From positions 25,576 to 41,536 of the forward strand of contig CAJUQB010000028.1 of assembly GCA_910588285.1 (NCBI GenBank): a stretch of 15,961 nt of DNA. Reading direction: 5' to 3'. Shown in pieces: positions 1 to 7,266 of the stretch; position 1 is the stretch's first letter; every line of letters starts with the position of its first letter. This DNA is from an uncultured Lachnospiraceae bacterium (GTDB lineage Bacteria > Bacillota > Clostridia > Lachnospirales > Lachnospiraceae). The translations under genes were made by a program, and so were the position numbers. The notes under the pieces are model-generated. The model did not search any database. It was not told where the DNA came from and was given only the letters and a program-made list of their open reading frames with translations.

Positions 1-12
1 GTTGTGATATGA

Positions 13-70
13 ACCACTGGTCGCGCAATTGCGCCAGGGTGAGAGTGGATACTCTACTTGTTTCTAACAA
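13..70. repeat. cluster of three short hairpins downstream of the HAD gene
   Basis: Three inverted repeats sit side by side in the noncoding bases after the last gene of the left operon. The first pairs 13-24 with 31-40: about ten base pairs with two bulges, around a perfect 12-base palindrome GCGCAATTGCGC at 23-34. The second is AGAGT-GGAT-ACTCT at 42-55. The third is TTGTT-TCT-AACAA at 58-70. None is followed by a clear T-run on the minus strand, so a classical intrinsic terminator is not supported. They could still mark or stabilise the 3' end of the operon transcript, or be the edge of a dispersed or mobile repeat lying to the left. The rest of 1-102 shows nothing I can assign. Confidence 0.45.
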
Positions 71-102
71 CCAATTCAATATAACACACATTATTTCCCA
101 TG

Positions 103-945
103 TCAAGCTGGTAAATGATTTTTTTCGCTTTTCCGGTTCAGTCCAAAGCGCTCAATCAGCTCTGCTATGGCATCGTGGTCATTGTCATGCTCCGTCACAT
201 AGTCGGCAGCCTCCTTTGCATCCGGATGGCCGTTTCTCATGGCCACTCCGGTTCCTGCCGCCAGCAGCATGGGAACATCATTGCGCTCGTCTCCTGCCGC
301 CCAGGTCTGCTCCAGGGGCACATGCAGAATCTCTGCCAGGCGCCGGATGCCATAGCCCTTGTCTACGCCCCTGGGACAATATTCCAGATATTCCCTGCCG
401 GAGAAAAAGCTGCAGCAGCGGTCCCTCTCCCAGCAAAGGTGCTCCCGCTGGAATTCCTGGAGCCGTTCCTCCGCATTCAGGCTGGCCAGGAGCACTTTGT
501 GGGGTTCTCTCGTAAGAGCCTTCGGCACATCCGGAAGGATCCGAAAATCCATGGTGGAATGCTCCACATAAAAGTCCAGCTCCCTGGTATGGCGCTCCGT
601 CAAAAGAGCCTCCCCCTGGTAGGTCTGAATGTGGAGGCCATACCGCCTGGCCTCCGAAAACAGGTATTCCACACAGGAAATGGGAAGTGTCCGCTGCTCC
701 AGCAGACACTCCCCGGCACAGTCATACATCGCCCCTCCGTTATAGGCAATCAGATAACAGCCCGGCCGGTTCAGGCCAAGGCTTCTAACCACATCCAGCC
801 CGCTTTTTGACGGCCGGCCTGTGGCGATCACCAGATAATTGCCTGCTTCAAGAAGCGCCTCAATGGCCTGCCGGTTCCGGAAGGATACGGTCTTATCCTC
901 CCGAAGCAGGGTTCCGTCCAAATCTGTAAAGAGAATTTTTTTCAT
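103..945 (-). CDS. Cof-type HAD-IIB family phosphatase
   Basis: This is a 280-residue haloacid-dehalogenase superfamily hydrolase of the Cof/YidA type, a cytoplasmic Mg-dependent phosphatase family acting on sugar phosphates, nucleotides or cofactors. Visible motifs are motif I DLDGT at residues 8-12 (Asp8 nucleophile, Asp10 acid/base), motif II ATGRP at 41-45, the motif III lysine in GVDKGYGI near 196, and motif IV GDERND at 218-223. The cap lies between motifs II and III, as in class IIB, and the length is normal for the family. The ATG at 945 is preferred over one at 984 inside ppk, because MKKILFTDLDGTLL is the usual N-terminus and a GAGGTG ribosome binding site lies at 956-961. It starts 7 nt after ppk ends and is the last gene of the left operon. 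The substrate cannot be read from sequence; a phosphate-metabolism role is only suggested by its neighbours. Confidence 0.93.
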   Translation of the reverse strand: MKKILFTDLDGTLLREDKTVSFRNRQAIEALLEAGNYLVIATGRPSKSGLDVVRSLGLNRPGCYLIAYNGGAMYDCAGECLLEQRTLPISCVEYLFSEARRYGLHIQTYQGEALLTERHTRELDFYVEHSTMDFRILPDVPKALTREPHKVLLASLNAEERLQEFQREHLCWERDRCCSFFSGREYLEYCPRGVDKGYGIRRLAEILHVPLEQTWAAGDERNDVPMLLAAGTGVAMRNGHPDAKEAADYVTEHDNDHDAIAELIERFGLNRKSEKNHLPA

Positions 946-952
946 GATATGC

Positions 953-3088
953 TTACACCTCTGTCTCCATTGGGATAAATACACGTTCCTGGTATCTGTG
1001 GGCCTGTTTGGGAACAGCTGCCTTTGCCTCCTGGCAGAACTGCTCCTGGGAATTGATGAGCCTTTTGCCCCGTTTATCGATTTTTTCGTAGGTTCCGTCC
1101 TTCAACAGAACATGGGCCTTGACGTTATCCTCCAGCTGAACCTGCAGGATGTGCTTCACCTGCTCCATCAGCCCCTCGTCCTCCACCGGAAACAGGATCT
1201 CCACCCGCCGGTCCAGGTTCCTGGGCATCCAGTCCGCGCTTCCCATGTAGATCTCCTCCTGACCGTCATTGTGGAAATAGAAGATCCGGCTGTGCTCCAG
1301 AAAATTGCCCACAATGGAATGCACGGTAATATGCTCGCTGATTCCGGGAATCCCCACCTTCAGGCTGCAGATTCCCCGCACCACCAGGGCAATCTCCACC
1401 CCGGCGGCAGAGGCCTCATAGAGGGCGGCAATGATCTCCTTGTCGCAGAGGGAATTCATCTTGGCCTTGATGAAGGCTGTCTTGCCGTTTCTTGCATGCT
1501 CTGTCTCCCGCCTGATCAGCTTCAGGAAGCGGTCCCTAAGCCAGATGGGGGCCACAATCAGCTTGTTCCAGGACAGCGGCTCCGAATAGCCGGACAGCAT
1601 GTTAAATACTGCCGTTGCATCCTCCCCAATGGTCTCCGAGCAGGTAAACATGCCGCAGTCCGTATAGAGCTTTGCCGTGGAATCGTTGTAATTGCCGGTT
1701 CCCAGGTGGACATACCGGCGGATGCCATCCTCCTCCCGGCGCACCACCAGGGCGATCTTGCTGTGGGTCTTCAAGCCCACCAGGCCATAGATCACATGGC
1801 AGCCTGCTTTCTCCAGCTTCTTGGCCCAGACAATATTGTTCTCCTCGTCAAAACGTGCCTTCAGCTCCACCAGTACCGACACCTGCTTGCCGTTCTCCGC
1901 CGCCTGAGCCAGAGAGGCAATGATGGGGGAATTGCCGCTGACCCGGTATAAGGTCTGCTTGATGGCCAGCACCTGGGGATCCGACGCTGCCTGACGGATA
2001 AAATCCACCACCGGATCAAAGGTCTGGTAAGGGTGATGCAGGAGGATATCCCCTCTGCGGATCTGCTGGAAAATATCCTCCCCTGCAGGAATCCGGGGCA
2101 CCGGCTGGGGCTTATAGGGCTTATAGCGCAGCTCATCAAAGCCCTCCAGCCCGTACATCTTCATGAGAAAGGTCAGATCCAAAGGACCCGGGATCTTGTA
2201 GAGATCCTCCTTTGCAATATGCAGCTCCTCCTCCAGAACAGCCAGCAGACGCTTATCCATCCGCTCCTCCACCTCCAGCCGGATGGCTTCTCCCCACTGG
2301 CGCTTCTTCAGCTGCTTCTGGATCTCCTTCAGCAGATCCTCAGCCTCATCCTCATCAATGGTAAGATCCGCATTGCGCATAATGCGGTAGGGATAAGCGC
2401 AGAGCACGTCATAATTCAAAAACAGCTGCTGGATATTCCGCTCAATCACCTGCTCCAGCAGAAGGAAGGCCCGCTCCCCCTCTGCCCCGGCCGGCAGCGG
2501 CACCAGGCGGTCCAGCACGGAAGGCACCTGCACGGTGGCAAACTCAATCTCCTCCTTCTCCTGCTTTCCCTTCTTCTTAAGCAGCGCGGCAATATTCAGG
2601 CTCTTGTTGCGAATCAGGGGGAAGGGCCGGGAGGCATCCACTGCCATGGGGGTCAGTACCGGATATACGGTCTCCTGGAAATACCGGTCCACATACTCTG
2701 CCTGCTCCCCGGTCATATCCTCATGGCCCGGCAGGATGTGGATGCCCTGGCCCTTTAGCTGGGGCAGCAGGGAACGGTTGTAGGTATTGTACTGGATATC
2801 CACCAATTCCCGGGTCTCCCGGTTAATGGCAGCAAGCTGCTGCTCTGCCGTCATGCCTGCAATGTCTTTCTTTTTGTACCGGGCATGCACCATATCCTTC
2901 AAGGATGCCACCCGCACCATAAAAAATTCGTCCAGATTGGAGGATGTAATGCTAATAAACTTTAGCCGCTCCAGCAGCGGGATGCTCTTGTCCCTGGCCT
3001 CATTCAGCACCCTGGCGTCAAATTTCAGCCAGCTCAGCTCCCGGTTCTCATAATACTCTGACTTTGTAAAATCCTTTTGCTTCTCCAT
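953..3088 (-). CDS. ppk1: polyphosphate kinase 1
   Basis: This 711-residue protein reversibly transfers the gamma phosphate of ATP onto inorganic polyphosphate. It shows the family layout: an N-terminal helical domain beginning near ENRELSWLKFDARVLNEA (14-31), a head domain with DASRPFPLIRNKSLN (151-165), and two C-terminal phospholipase-D-like domains. The autophosphorylated histidine is His442 in KTHSK. The second active-site histidine is His599 in EHSRIFYFHN, followed by MGSADWMPRNLDRRVE at 615-630. YVHLGTGNYND is at 459-469. Length and motifs match intact PPK1 enzymes, so it should be active. The start has an AGGAGG site at 3100-3105. It follows ppx by 36 nt and precedes the HAD gene by 7 nt. 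Adjacent synthesis and hydrolysis genes suggest polyphosphate turnover is controlled as a unit. Confidence 0.98.
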   Translation of the reverse strand: MEKQKDFTKSEYYENRELSWLKFDARVLNEARDKSIPLLERLKFISITSSNLDEFFMVRVASLKDMVHARYKKKDIAGMTAEQQLAAINRETRELVDIQYNTYNRSLLPQLKGQGIHILPGHEDMTGEQAEYVDRYFQETVYPVLTPMAVDASRPFPLIRNKSLNIAALLKKKGKQEKEEIEFATVQVPSVLDRLVPLPAGAEGERAFLLLEQVIERNIQQLFLNYDVLCAYPYRIMRNADLTIDEDEAEDLLKEIQKQLKKRQWGEAIRLEVEERMDKRLLAVLEEELHIAKEDLYKIPGPLDLTFLMKMYGLEGFDELRYKPYKPQPVPRIPAGEDIFQQIRRGDILLHHPYQTFDPVVDFIRQAASDPQVLAIKQTLYRVSGNSPIIASLAQAAENGKQVSVLVELKARFDEENNIVWAKKLEKAGCHVIYGLVGLKTHSKIALVVRREEDGIRRYVHLGTGNYNDSTAKLYTDCGMFTCSETIGEDATAVFNMLSGYSEPLSWNKLIVAPIWLRDRFLKLIRRETEHARNGKTAFIKAKMNSLCDKEIIAALYEASAAGVEIALVVRGICSLKVGIPGISEHITVHSIVGNFLEHSRIFYFHNDGQEEIYMGSADWMPRNLDRRVEILFPVEDEGLMEQVKHILQVQLEDNVKAHVLLKDGTYEKIDKRGKRLINSQEQFCQEAKAAVPKQAHRYQERVFIPMETEV

Positions 3089-3124
3089 CTGTCTGCGCTC
3101 CTCCTCAATTTCTTTTTCTATAAT

Positions 3125-4666
3125 TTATTGAAGGATCCGTTTTTCACGGATCACTGGCTGAATGCTGAAAATCTGTTCAAAGGAATCCGTATATCCCTCC
3201 ATCAGCCCTTTTTCCAGAATAATATTTTCCTTTGTCTCCAGGGTAACCAGCAGCTGCTTCTCCTTCAGCTTCAGGGCTGCCCGGACGTTTTTGAACTTCT
3301 GCCTGTGGCTGCGGTCCAGGGCATTGGAGAGCCGCAGAATGACTGCAAGCTTCGCCACCACCATGTAACGCTCCTGATCCAGCTGATCCTTCAGCTCCTC
3401 ATAGGGAACCGTGGGGTAGGAGACGTATTTCACCGCACAGGCCACCATCACCCGTTCCAGATGATTTAAGCCAATCAGCTCAGAGGCCATAATAATCTGA
3501 TAAGACCAGTCCGCCTGATTCACAAGGCTCACATATCTCCCGCAGTCATGAAGAATGGCCGCCACCTGCAAGAGGAGCCGCTCCCGGCCTCCCATCCCGT
3601 GGATCCGCTTCAATGCGTCAAAAATCGTGACAGACAGCTCCCGGACTGCCTCCGTATGGCCGGAAAAGCTGCTGTAACGCTCCGCCATGGCCATGGCGGC
3701 AGAGAGAATATCCGCATCAAAATCATGGGTGTTTTTCAGGATATTGTTCTCCAGTGCATAGCTGTAGGCAATCCCGTCGCTGATGGTCAGGCCCGGCGTC
3801 CAGACATACTTGGCGTCAATGGCCTCTGCCAGACGCCGGTACAGAACCACAGAGGGAAGCAGCAGGGGATCGTGCTCATTGGAGAAGTTCAGCTCTCGGG
3901 CAATCTCCTCCGTCCGCTTCTTCTGCAGCTTTTTCATGATCTTCTGGAACTTCTCCCCCTCCATCACAGGCCGCTGATCCGGCCCCTGGTGCTGGTGCAT
4001 GATATCCCAGACATAGTTGCCGCCCATCACCACGTATTTGATCTCCTTGTCCTTTAAGTACAGCTTGCGGAAAATATCCAGCTCCTTGTCAATCATCTCC
4101 TGAATCTGGGCATCGTAATGGGACAGCTTGGCCTGGATGCCAGAGATCTTCTCCCGGATCCGCATCAGGCCTAATACAATCTGCTGGGTTGTGACCGCCT
4201 TTCCCTTCCAGAACAGCGTAATCTGGATGCTTCCGCCGCCCACATCCACCACAGCCGCGCCCTCCCGGATAATATCCTCGAATTCCGGCTGAAAGGCCAG
4301 AGCCTGGTAATTGATCAGCCGGTGCTCGGAATTGCTGATAATCTGTACCTCCAGCTGGGTGCGCAGACGGATCTGATCCAGAATAAACAGCTCGTTGCTG
4401 GTATCCCGCAGCACGCTTCCTGCATAGGCTCGGTAATCGTCCACATGGTAGCCGTCCATAATCCGGCGAAATTCCTTCAGGATCAGGCACAGCTCCTCCA
4501 CCCGCTCATAGCCGATGCTTCCCATGCCAAAGGAATCCAGGCCCAGCTCAATGCGGCTGCGGATATGGTCGATCTTTCTAAGCTGCCGTTTACCGGACAG
4601 CTCAAAAATCTTGAGGCTCACCTCATAGGAGCCGATAAAAATTGCTGCAAATGTCCGAATACTCAT
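3125..4666 (-). CDS. ppx: Ppx/GppA-family phosphatase with C-terminal HD domain (divergent active site)
   Basis: This 513-residue protein resembles exopolyphosphatase / pppGpp phosphohydrolase. It has an ASKHA-fold phosphatase part (about 1-300) with the phosphate-binding loop VDVGGGSIQIT at 140-150, followed by an HD-domain part with AAILHDCGRYVS at 389-400. The probable catalytic glutamate is Glu114 in SNSEHRL. Two family signatures are altered. The N-terminal loop, normally DIGSNS, reads FIGSYE (10-15) and lacks the aspartate. The GGGS-T-E signature reads GGGSIQ, putting Gln148 where Glu is usual. The start at 4666 overlaps the upstream ATPase stop as ATGA and has AAGGAGG at 4677-4683; a longer frame from 4750 would run deep into that gene. 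Its place before ppk1 favours a polyphosphate role over pppGpp, but activity is uncertain given the substitutions. Confidence 0.9.
   Translation of the reverse strand: MSIRTFAAIFIGSYEVSLKIFELSGKRQLRKIDHIRSRIELGLDSFGMGSIGYERVEELCLILKEFRRIMDGYHVDDYRAYAGSVLRDTSNELFILDQIRLRTQLEVQIISNSEHRLINYQALAFQPEFEDIIREGAAVVDVGGGSIQITLFWKGKAVTTQQIVLGLMRIREKISGIQAKLSHYDAQIQEMIDKELDIFRKLYLKDKEIKYVVMGGNYVWDIMHQHQGPDQRPVMEGEKFQKIMKKLQKKRTEEIARELNFSNEHDPLLLPSVVLYRRLAEAIDAKYVWTPGLTISDGIAYSYALENNILKNTHDFDADILSAAMAMAERYSSFSGHTEAVRELSVTIFDALKRIHGMGGRERLLLQVAAILHDCGRYVSLVNQADWSYQIIMASELIGLNHLERVMVACAVKYVSYPTVPYEELKDQLDQERYMVVAKLAVILRLSNALDRSHRQKFKNVRAALKLKEKQLLVTLETKENIILEKGLMEGYTDSFEQIFSIQPVIREKRILQ
3134..3152 (-). other. 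perfect 7-bp hairpin in the last codons of ppx
   Basis: The minus-strand transcript reads GATCCGT-GAAAA-ACGGATC over codons 505-511 of ppx, a perfect seven-pair stem with a five-base loop, seven bases ahead of the stop codon. The following bases are A/T-rich without a T-run, so this is not a standard terminator. It lies just before the largest gap inside the operon (36 nt, before ppk1) and could act in transcript processing, stability or partial polarity. It may equally be a chance consequence of the codons. Confidence 0.4.
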
Positions 4667-5967
4667 GGGGTTTCTTCCTCCTTGCCAAGTAAATGATTGA
4701 TAAACTGCTGGGCGCACCGGCCGGAAAGCCCTCCGTTGGAAAGCTCCCACTGGTTGGCCAGCGCCAGCAGCTGCTCTGCCGGCATATCAATCCGGTTCCT
4801 TTGGGCCAGCCTCACCACGATCTCCTTAAATTCCTGAGGCGTTGGTGCCCCGAAGTAAATCTTCTCCCCAAAACGGGCCACCAGGGACAGCTTCTCCTGC
4901 ACCGTATCGTTCTTGTGGAGATCGTCTTCCCGCTCCTCCTTGTCGCTGAACTTCTCCCGCACCAGATGTCTGCGGTTGGAGGTTGCGTAGATCAGGACAT
5001 TGTCCGGCTTTTTCTCCAGACCTCCCTCAATCACTGCCTTCAGGTACTTGTATTCGATCTCAAATTCCTCAAAGGAGAGATCATCCATATAGATAATAAA
5101 CCTGTAATTGCGGTTCTTAATCTGGGCAATCAGGTCATTCAGGTCCTGGAACTGATGCTTATATACCTCAATCATCCGAAGCCCCTGTTCGTAATACCTG
5201 TTGACAATGGCCTTGATGCTGGTGGATTTGCCGGTTCCCGCATCCCCGTAGAGAAGGCAGTTGTTGGCCACCCGCCCCTGGACAAAGGCCTCGGTATTGG
5301 CGATAAGCTTCTTCTTGGCCAGCTCATAGCCCACCAGGTCGTCCAGATGGACATGGGCAATGTTGGTGATGGGGACGATTCTTACCTCCTCCTTGTCGCG
5401 TTCGATCCGGAAGGCCTTGTGCAGCCCCAGCTTCCCCACGCCGAAATCCCGGTAAAATTCCGTCACCGCCCCCTGGAACTCCTCTGTTGTGGCGCATTGG
5501 GCCAGCCGTCGTCCCAGGGCGCAGATGCTGTCCCGGATCCTGGTGTTGAACACCTTGTTGTTCCCCTCCACCCGATGGTAATCCTGGATTCCCTTCCACA
5601 GCTCCACCCCGAGCGTTTCCCCCATTGCAGCAAAATCAAAGGCAAACAGCTTCCGGAAGAGTTCAAAATCATGGCGGGCAAACAGATTGATGCTGCCCTC
5701 CACCGCCCCCCGCTTCTCGCAGGCCGTACTGTAGGCATTCTCGTGGCTGACCAGCAAATAGGCCAGGCAGGAATGCCACAGATTCCCCTCAAATCCATGA
5801 CTTGTGCACAGGTCAATCAGCCGATGCAGCACATGATAGCTTTCTGACACCTGCAGCTCCCTTGGACAGTCCGGATCCTCCATCCGCTCCAGAAGGCCTG
5901 ACAGTTCCCGGAACAGCCCTTCCTCCACAAGATCTCTATATAATACCAATTGTGATTGATTGTTCAT
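4663..5967 (-). CDS. DUF815-type AAA+ ATPase
   Basis: This is a 434-residue cytoplasmic P-loop ATPase resembling the DUF815 family, whose cellular role I do not know. Residues 1-200 are mostly helical and carry no motif I recognise. The ATPase core follows, opening with IAHVHLDDLVGYELAKK (203-219). Walker A is GDAGTGKS at 241-248, Walker B is IIYMDD at 291-296, and IYATSNRRHL at 326-335 resembles a sensor-1 strand. A C-terminal helical lid contains LSNGGLSGRCAQQFINHLL (409-427). The ATG at 5967 has GAGGTG just upstream. It begins 9 nt after pheA, and its stop overlaps the ppx start as ATGA, implying translational coupling with the phosphatase. The neighbours suggest a link to polyphosphate or phosphate metabolism, but that is inference only. 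No signal peptide or membrane segment is visible. Confidence 0.9.
   Translation of the reverse strand: MNNQSQLVLYRDLVEEGLFRELSGLLERMEDPDCPRELQVSESYHVLHRLIDLCTSHGFEGNLWHSCLAYLLVSHENAYSTACEKRGAVEGSINLFARHDFELFRKLFAFDFAAMGETLGVELWKGIQDYHRVEGNNKVFNTRIRDSICALGRRLAQCATTEEFQGAVTEFYRDFGVGKLGLHKAFRIERDKEEVRIVPITNIAHVHLDDLVGYELAKKKLIANTEAFVQGRVANNCLLYGDAGTGKSTSIKAIVNRYYEQGLRMIEVYKHQFQDLNDLIAQIKNRNYRFIIYMDDLSFEEFEIEYKYLKAVIEGGLEKKPDNVLIYATSNRRHLVREKFSDKEEREDDLHKNDTVQEKLSLVARFGEKIYFGAPTPQEFKEIVVRLAQRNRIDMPAEQLLALANQWELSNGGLSGRCAQQFINHLLGKEEETP
4677..4683 (-). promoter_or_regulatory. ribosome binding site fixing the ppx start
   Basis: The minus strand reads AAGGAGG, ten bases ahead of the ATG at 4666. 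It lies inside the last codons of the ATPase gene. It selects the short form of the phosphatase over an in-frame start at 4750, and together with the ATGA overlap it supports coupled translation. Confidence 0.8.
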
Positions 5968-5976
5968 TCTGCACCT

Positions 5977-7107
5977 CTAATAATTTCCCAGGACCCGGAG
6001 CCCCAGGGCTTCCTCCTTCACACCCTTCAGCGCATTCTGCACTGCCGCATCTGCAAGATTTCCTTCAAAATCCACAAAGAACCTGTACTCAAAGCTCTTA
6101 TTTTTGATTGGCCTTGATTCAATTTTGTTCATATTTAAATCATTATAGATGAAATGAGACAAAATCTGGTACAGGGAACCGCTCTCATGGGGCAGCTCGA
6201 AGCAGATGCTGATCTTCCCTGCATCCCTCCGGTAAATCTTCCTTCCCGTGACAATGATAAACCGTGTGCTGTTCTCCGCGCTGTAGTTGATGGCCTCCTT
6301 CAGGACCTCTAAGCCATACAGCCGGGCCGTGACCGGGTTGGCGATGGCCGCCTGGTTCCTCTTCCCGTCCTTTAACACCTTCTGGGCGGACACTGCCGTA
6401 TTCTTCAGGGAGATCCGCTCCCAGTCCCTGTGCTCATCCAGGAAATCCACGCACTGCATCAGCGCCTGGGGATGGGAATACACGCAGGTCAGGTCTGCAA
6501 GCCGTGTTCCCGGAAGCCCCAGCAGGGCATGGGAGATCTGTATGGTCTGCTCCCCCACAATGCAGTTGTCATACTCCTCCAGCAGATCATAATTCTCGCT
6601 GACAATCCCTGCCGAGGAATTCTCAATGGGGAGCACCGCATAGTCGGCGTCTCCCTGTTTGATGGCCTCCATGGCGTCCCGCCAGCTCTCCACATGGAAG
6701 CTGTCGCAGGAATCTCCGAAAAACGCCTCCATGGCCATCTGGCTGTAGGCCCCTTCCACACCCTGGTATACCACCCGCACATCCGTGCGCAGAATCTCCT
6801 CCACAGGCTGAAATTCAGCCGCCGCCGTCTGGCCGGCCGCAGCCAGCAACTGATACTGGCGCTTCCTGCTGATGGACATAATCTGTTCAAAGAGCTCCCG
6901 GATACTCTTCCTGGAAAAATCCGTCCCCGCCAGTTCCTCTAAGGCGGTAAGCTTGGAGAGCTCCCGTCCCCGGTCCAGCACCTGCCTGCTGTTGGCGATC
7001 TTGTACTCCGCCACCTGGGTCACCAGCCTTAAGCGCTCCTCAAACAGCTCCACAATCTCCCGGTCAATGCCGTCTATCTCGTCTCGTATTTCCGATAAAT
7101 CCCTCAT
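5977..7107 (-). CDS. pheA: bifunctional chorismate mutase / prephenate dehydratase
   Basis: This 376-residue P-protein converts chorismate to prephenate and then to phenylpyruvate, the committed branch to phenylalanine. Residues 1-90 are an AroQ-type chorismate mutase helical domain (IRDEIDGIDREIVELFEERL near 7-26; KIANSRQVLDRGRE near 36-49). The prephenate dehydratase domain runs from about 109 to 290, with YQGVEGAYSQMA at 114-125, ENSSAGIV at 162-169 and the catalytic TRF at 281-283. A C-terminal ACT domain (about 298-376) carries ELPHESGSLY at 304-313 and ESRP at 330-333, the expected phenylalanine-binding motifs, so feedback inhibition by phenylalanine is likely. All key motifs are intact. 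It is the first gene of the left operon, and a well-spaced promoter lies just upstream. The short leader leaves no room for a T-box or attenuator. Confidence 0.97.
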   Translation of the reverse strand: MRDLSEIRDEIDGIDREIVELFEERLRLVTQVAEYKIANSRQVLDRGRELSKLTALEELAGTDFSRKSIRELFEQIMSISRKRQYQLLAAAGQTAAAEFQPVEEILRTDVRVVYQGVEGAYSQMAMEAFFGDSCDSFHVESWRDAMEAIKQGDADYAVLPIENSSAGIVSENYDLLEEYDNCIVGEQTIQISHALLGLPGTRLADLTCVYSHPQALMQCVDFLDEHRDWERISLKNTAVSAQKVLKDGKRNQAAIANPVTARLYGLEVLKEAINYSAENSTRFIIVTGRKIYRRDAGKISICFELPHESGSLYQILSHFIYNDLNMNKIESRPIKNKSFEYRFFVDFEGNLADAAVQNALKGVKEEALGLRVLGNY

Positions 7108-7158
7108 GATGCCTTTTTCCTTCCGTCCTTGTCGTTTTCTTCCTTTTTCTTATCTCCT

Positions 7159-7187
7159 ATCATACTCTATTACAGCAAATTTCGCAA
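7159..7187 (-). promoter_or_regulatory. sigma-A promoter for the pheA operon
   Basis: On the minus strand the -35 is TTGCGA (7182-7187) and the -10 is TATGAT (7159-7164), separated by exactly 17 bases. These match the consensus hexamers at 4/6 and 5/6. The predicted transcript starts near 7152, giving a leader of about 45 bases before the pheA ATG, with purine-rich Shine-Dalgarno-like sequence just ahead of it. It is back-to-back with the plus-strand promoter at 7208-7236. Confidence 0.65.
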
Positions 7188-7207
7188 GTTTATAGTTTTT
7201 TTGAATC

Positions 7208-7236
7208 TTTCAAAATCCACAGAAATATGTTATAGT
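7208..7236 (+). promoter_or_regulatory. extended -10 promoter for the plus-strand repeat protein gene
   Basis: TATAGT at 7231-7236 is preceded by TG at 7228-7229, forming an extended -10 element. The -35 at 17-base spacing is the weak TTTCAA (7208-7213), as is common when the -10 is extended. Transcription would begin near 7243, about 24 bases before the ATG. Confidence 0.5.
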
Positions 7237-7266
7237 AATAGTAACTCACAAAGGAGGCTGATTGCT

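Noticed and set aside
13..40. Hairpin as an intrinsic terminator for the left operon
   Set aside because: The stem is reasonable but bulged, and the minus-strand sequence after it has no T-tract.
9..515. Plus-strand open frame starting in the noncoding left end
   Set aside because: Most of it is antisense to the HAD gene and the product resembles nothing known. The left 100 bases could belong to an element outside the window, but the frame itself is not supported.
946..984. Longer N-terminus for the HAD protein from the ATG at 984
   Set aside because: It would extend into ppk1 and add residues not typical of the family; the ATG at 945 has a ribosome binding site and the expected start of the domain.
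3089..3124. Internal promoter for ppk1
   Set aside because: A TATAGA-like -10 exists, but no -35 resembling TTGACA lies at a suitable distance.
839..5847. Several long plus-strand open frames (839-1951, 2033-2758, 4693-5847) opposite ppk1 and the ATPase gene
   Set aside because: They lie opposite well-conserved genes, lack ribosome binding sites I could see, and have composition typical of antisense shadows.
7108..7158. T-box, attenuator or leader peptide ahead of pheA
   Set aside because: The predicted leader is only about 45 bases and contains no structured element or run of phenylalanine codons.
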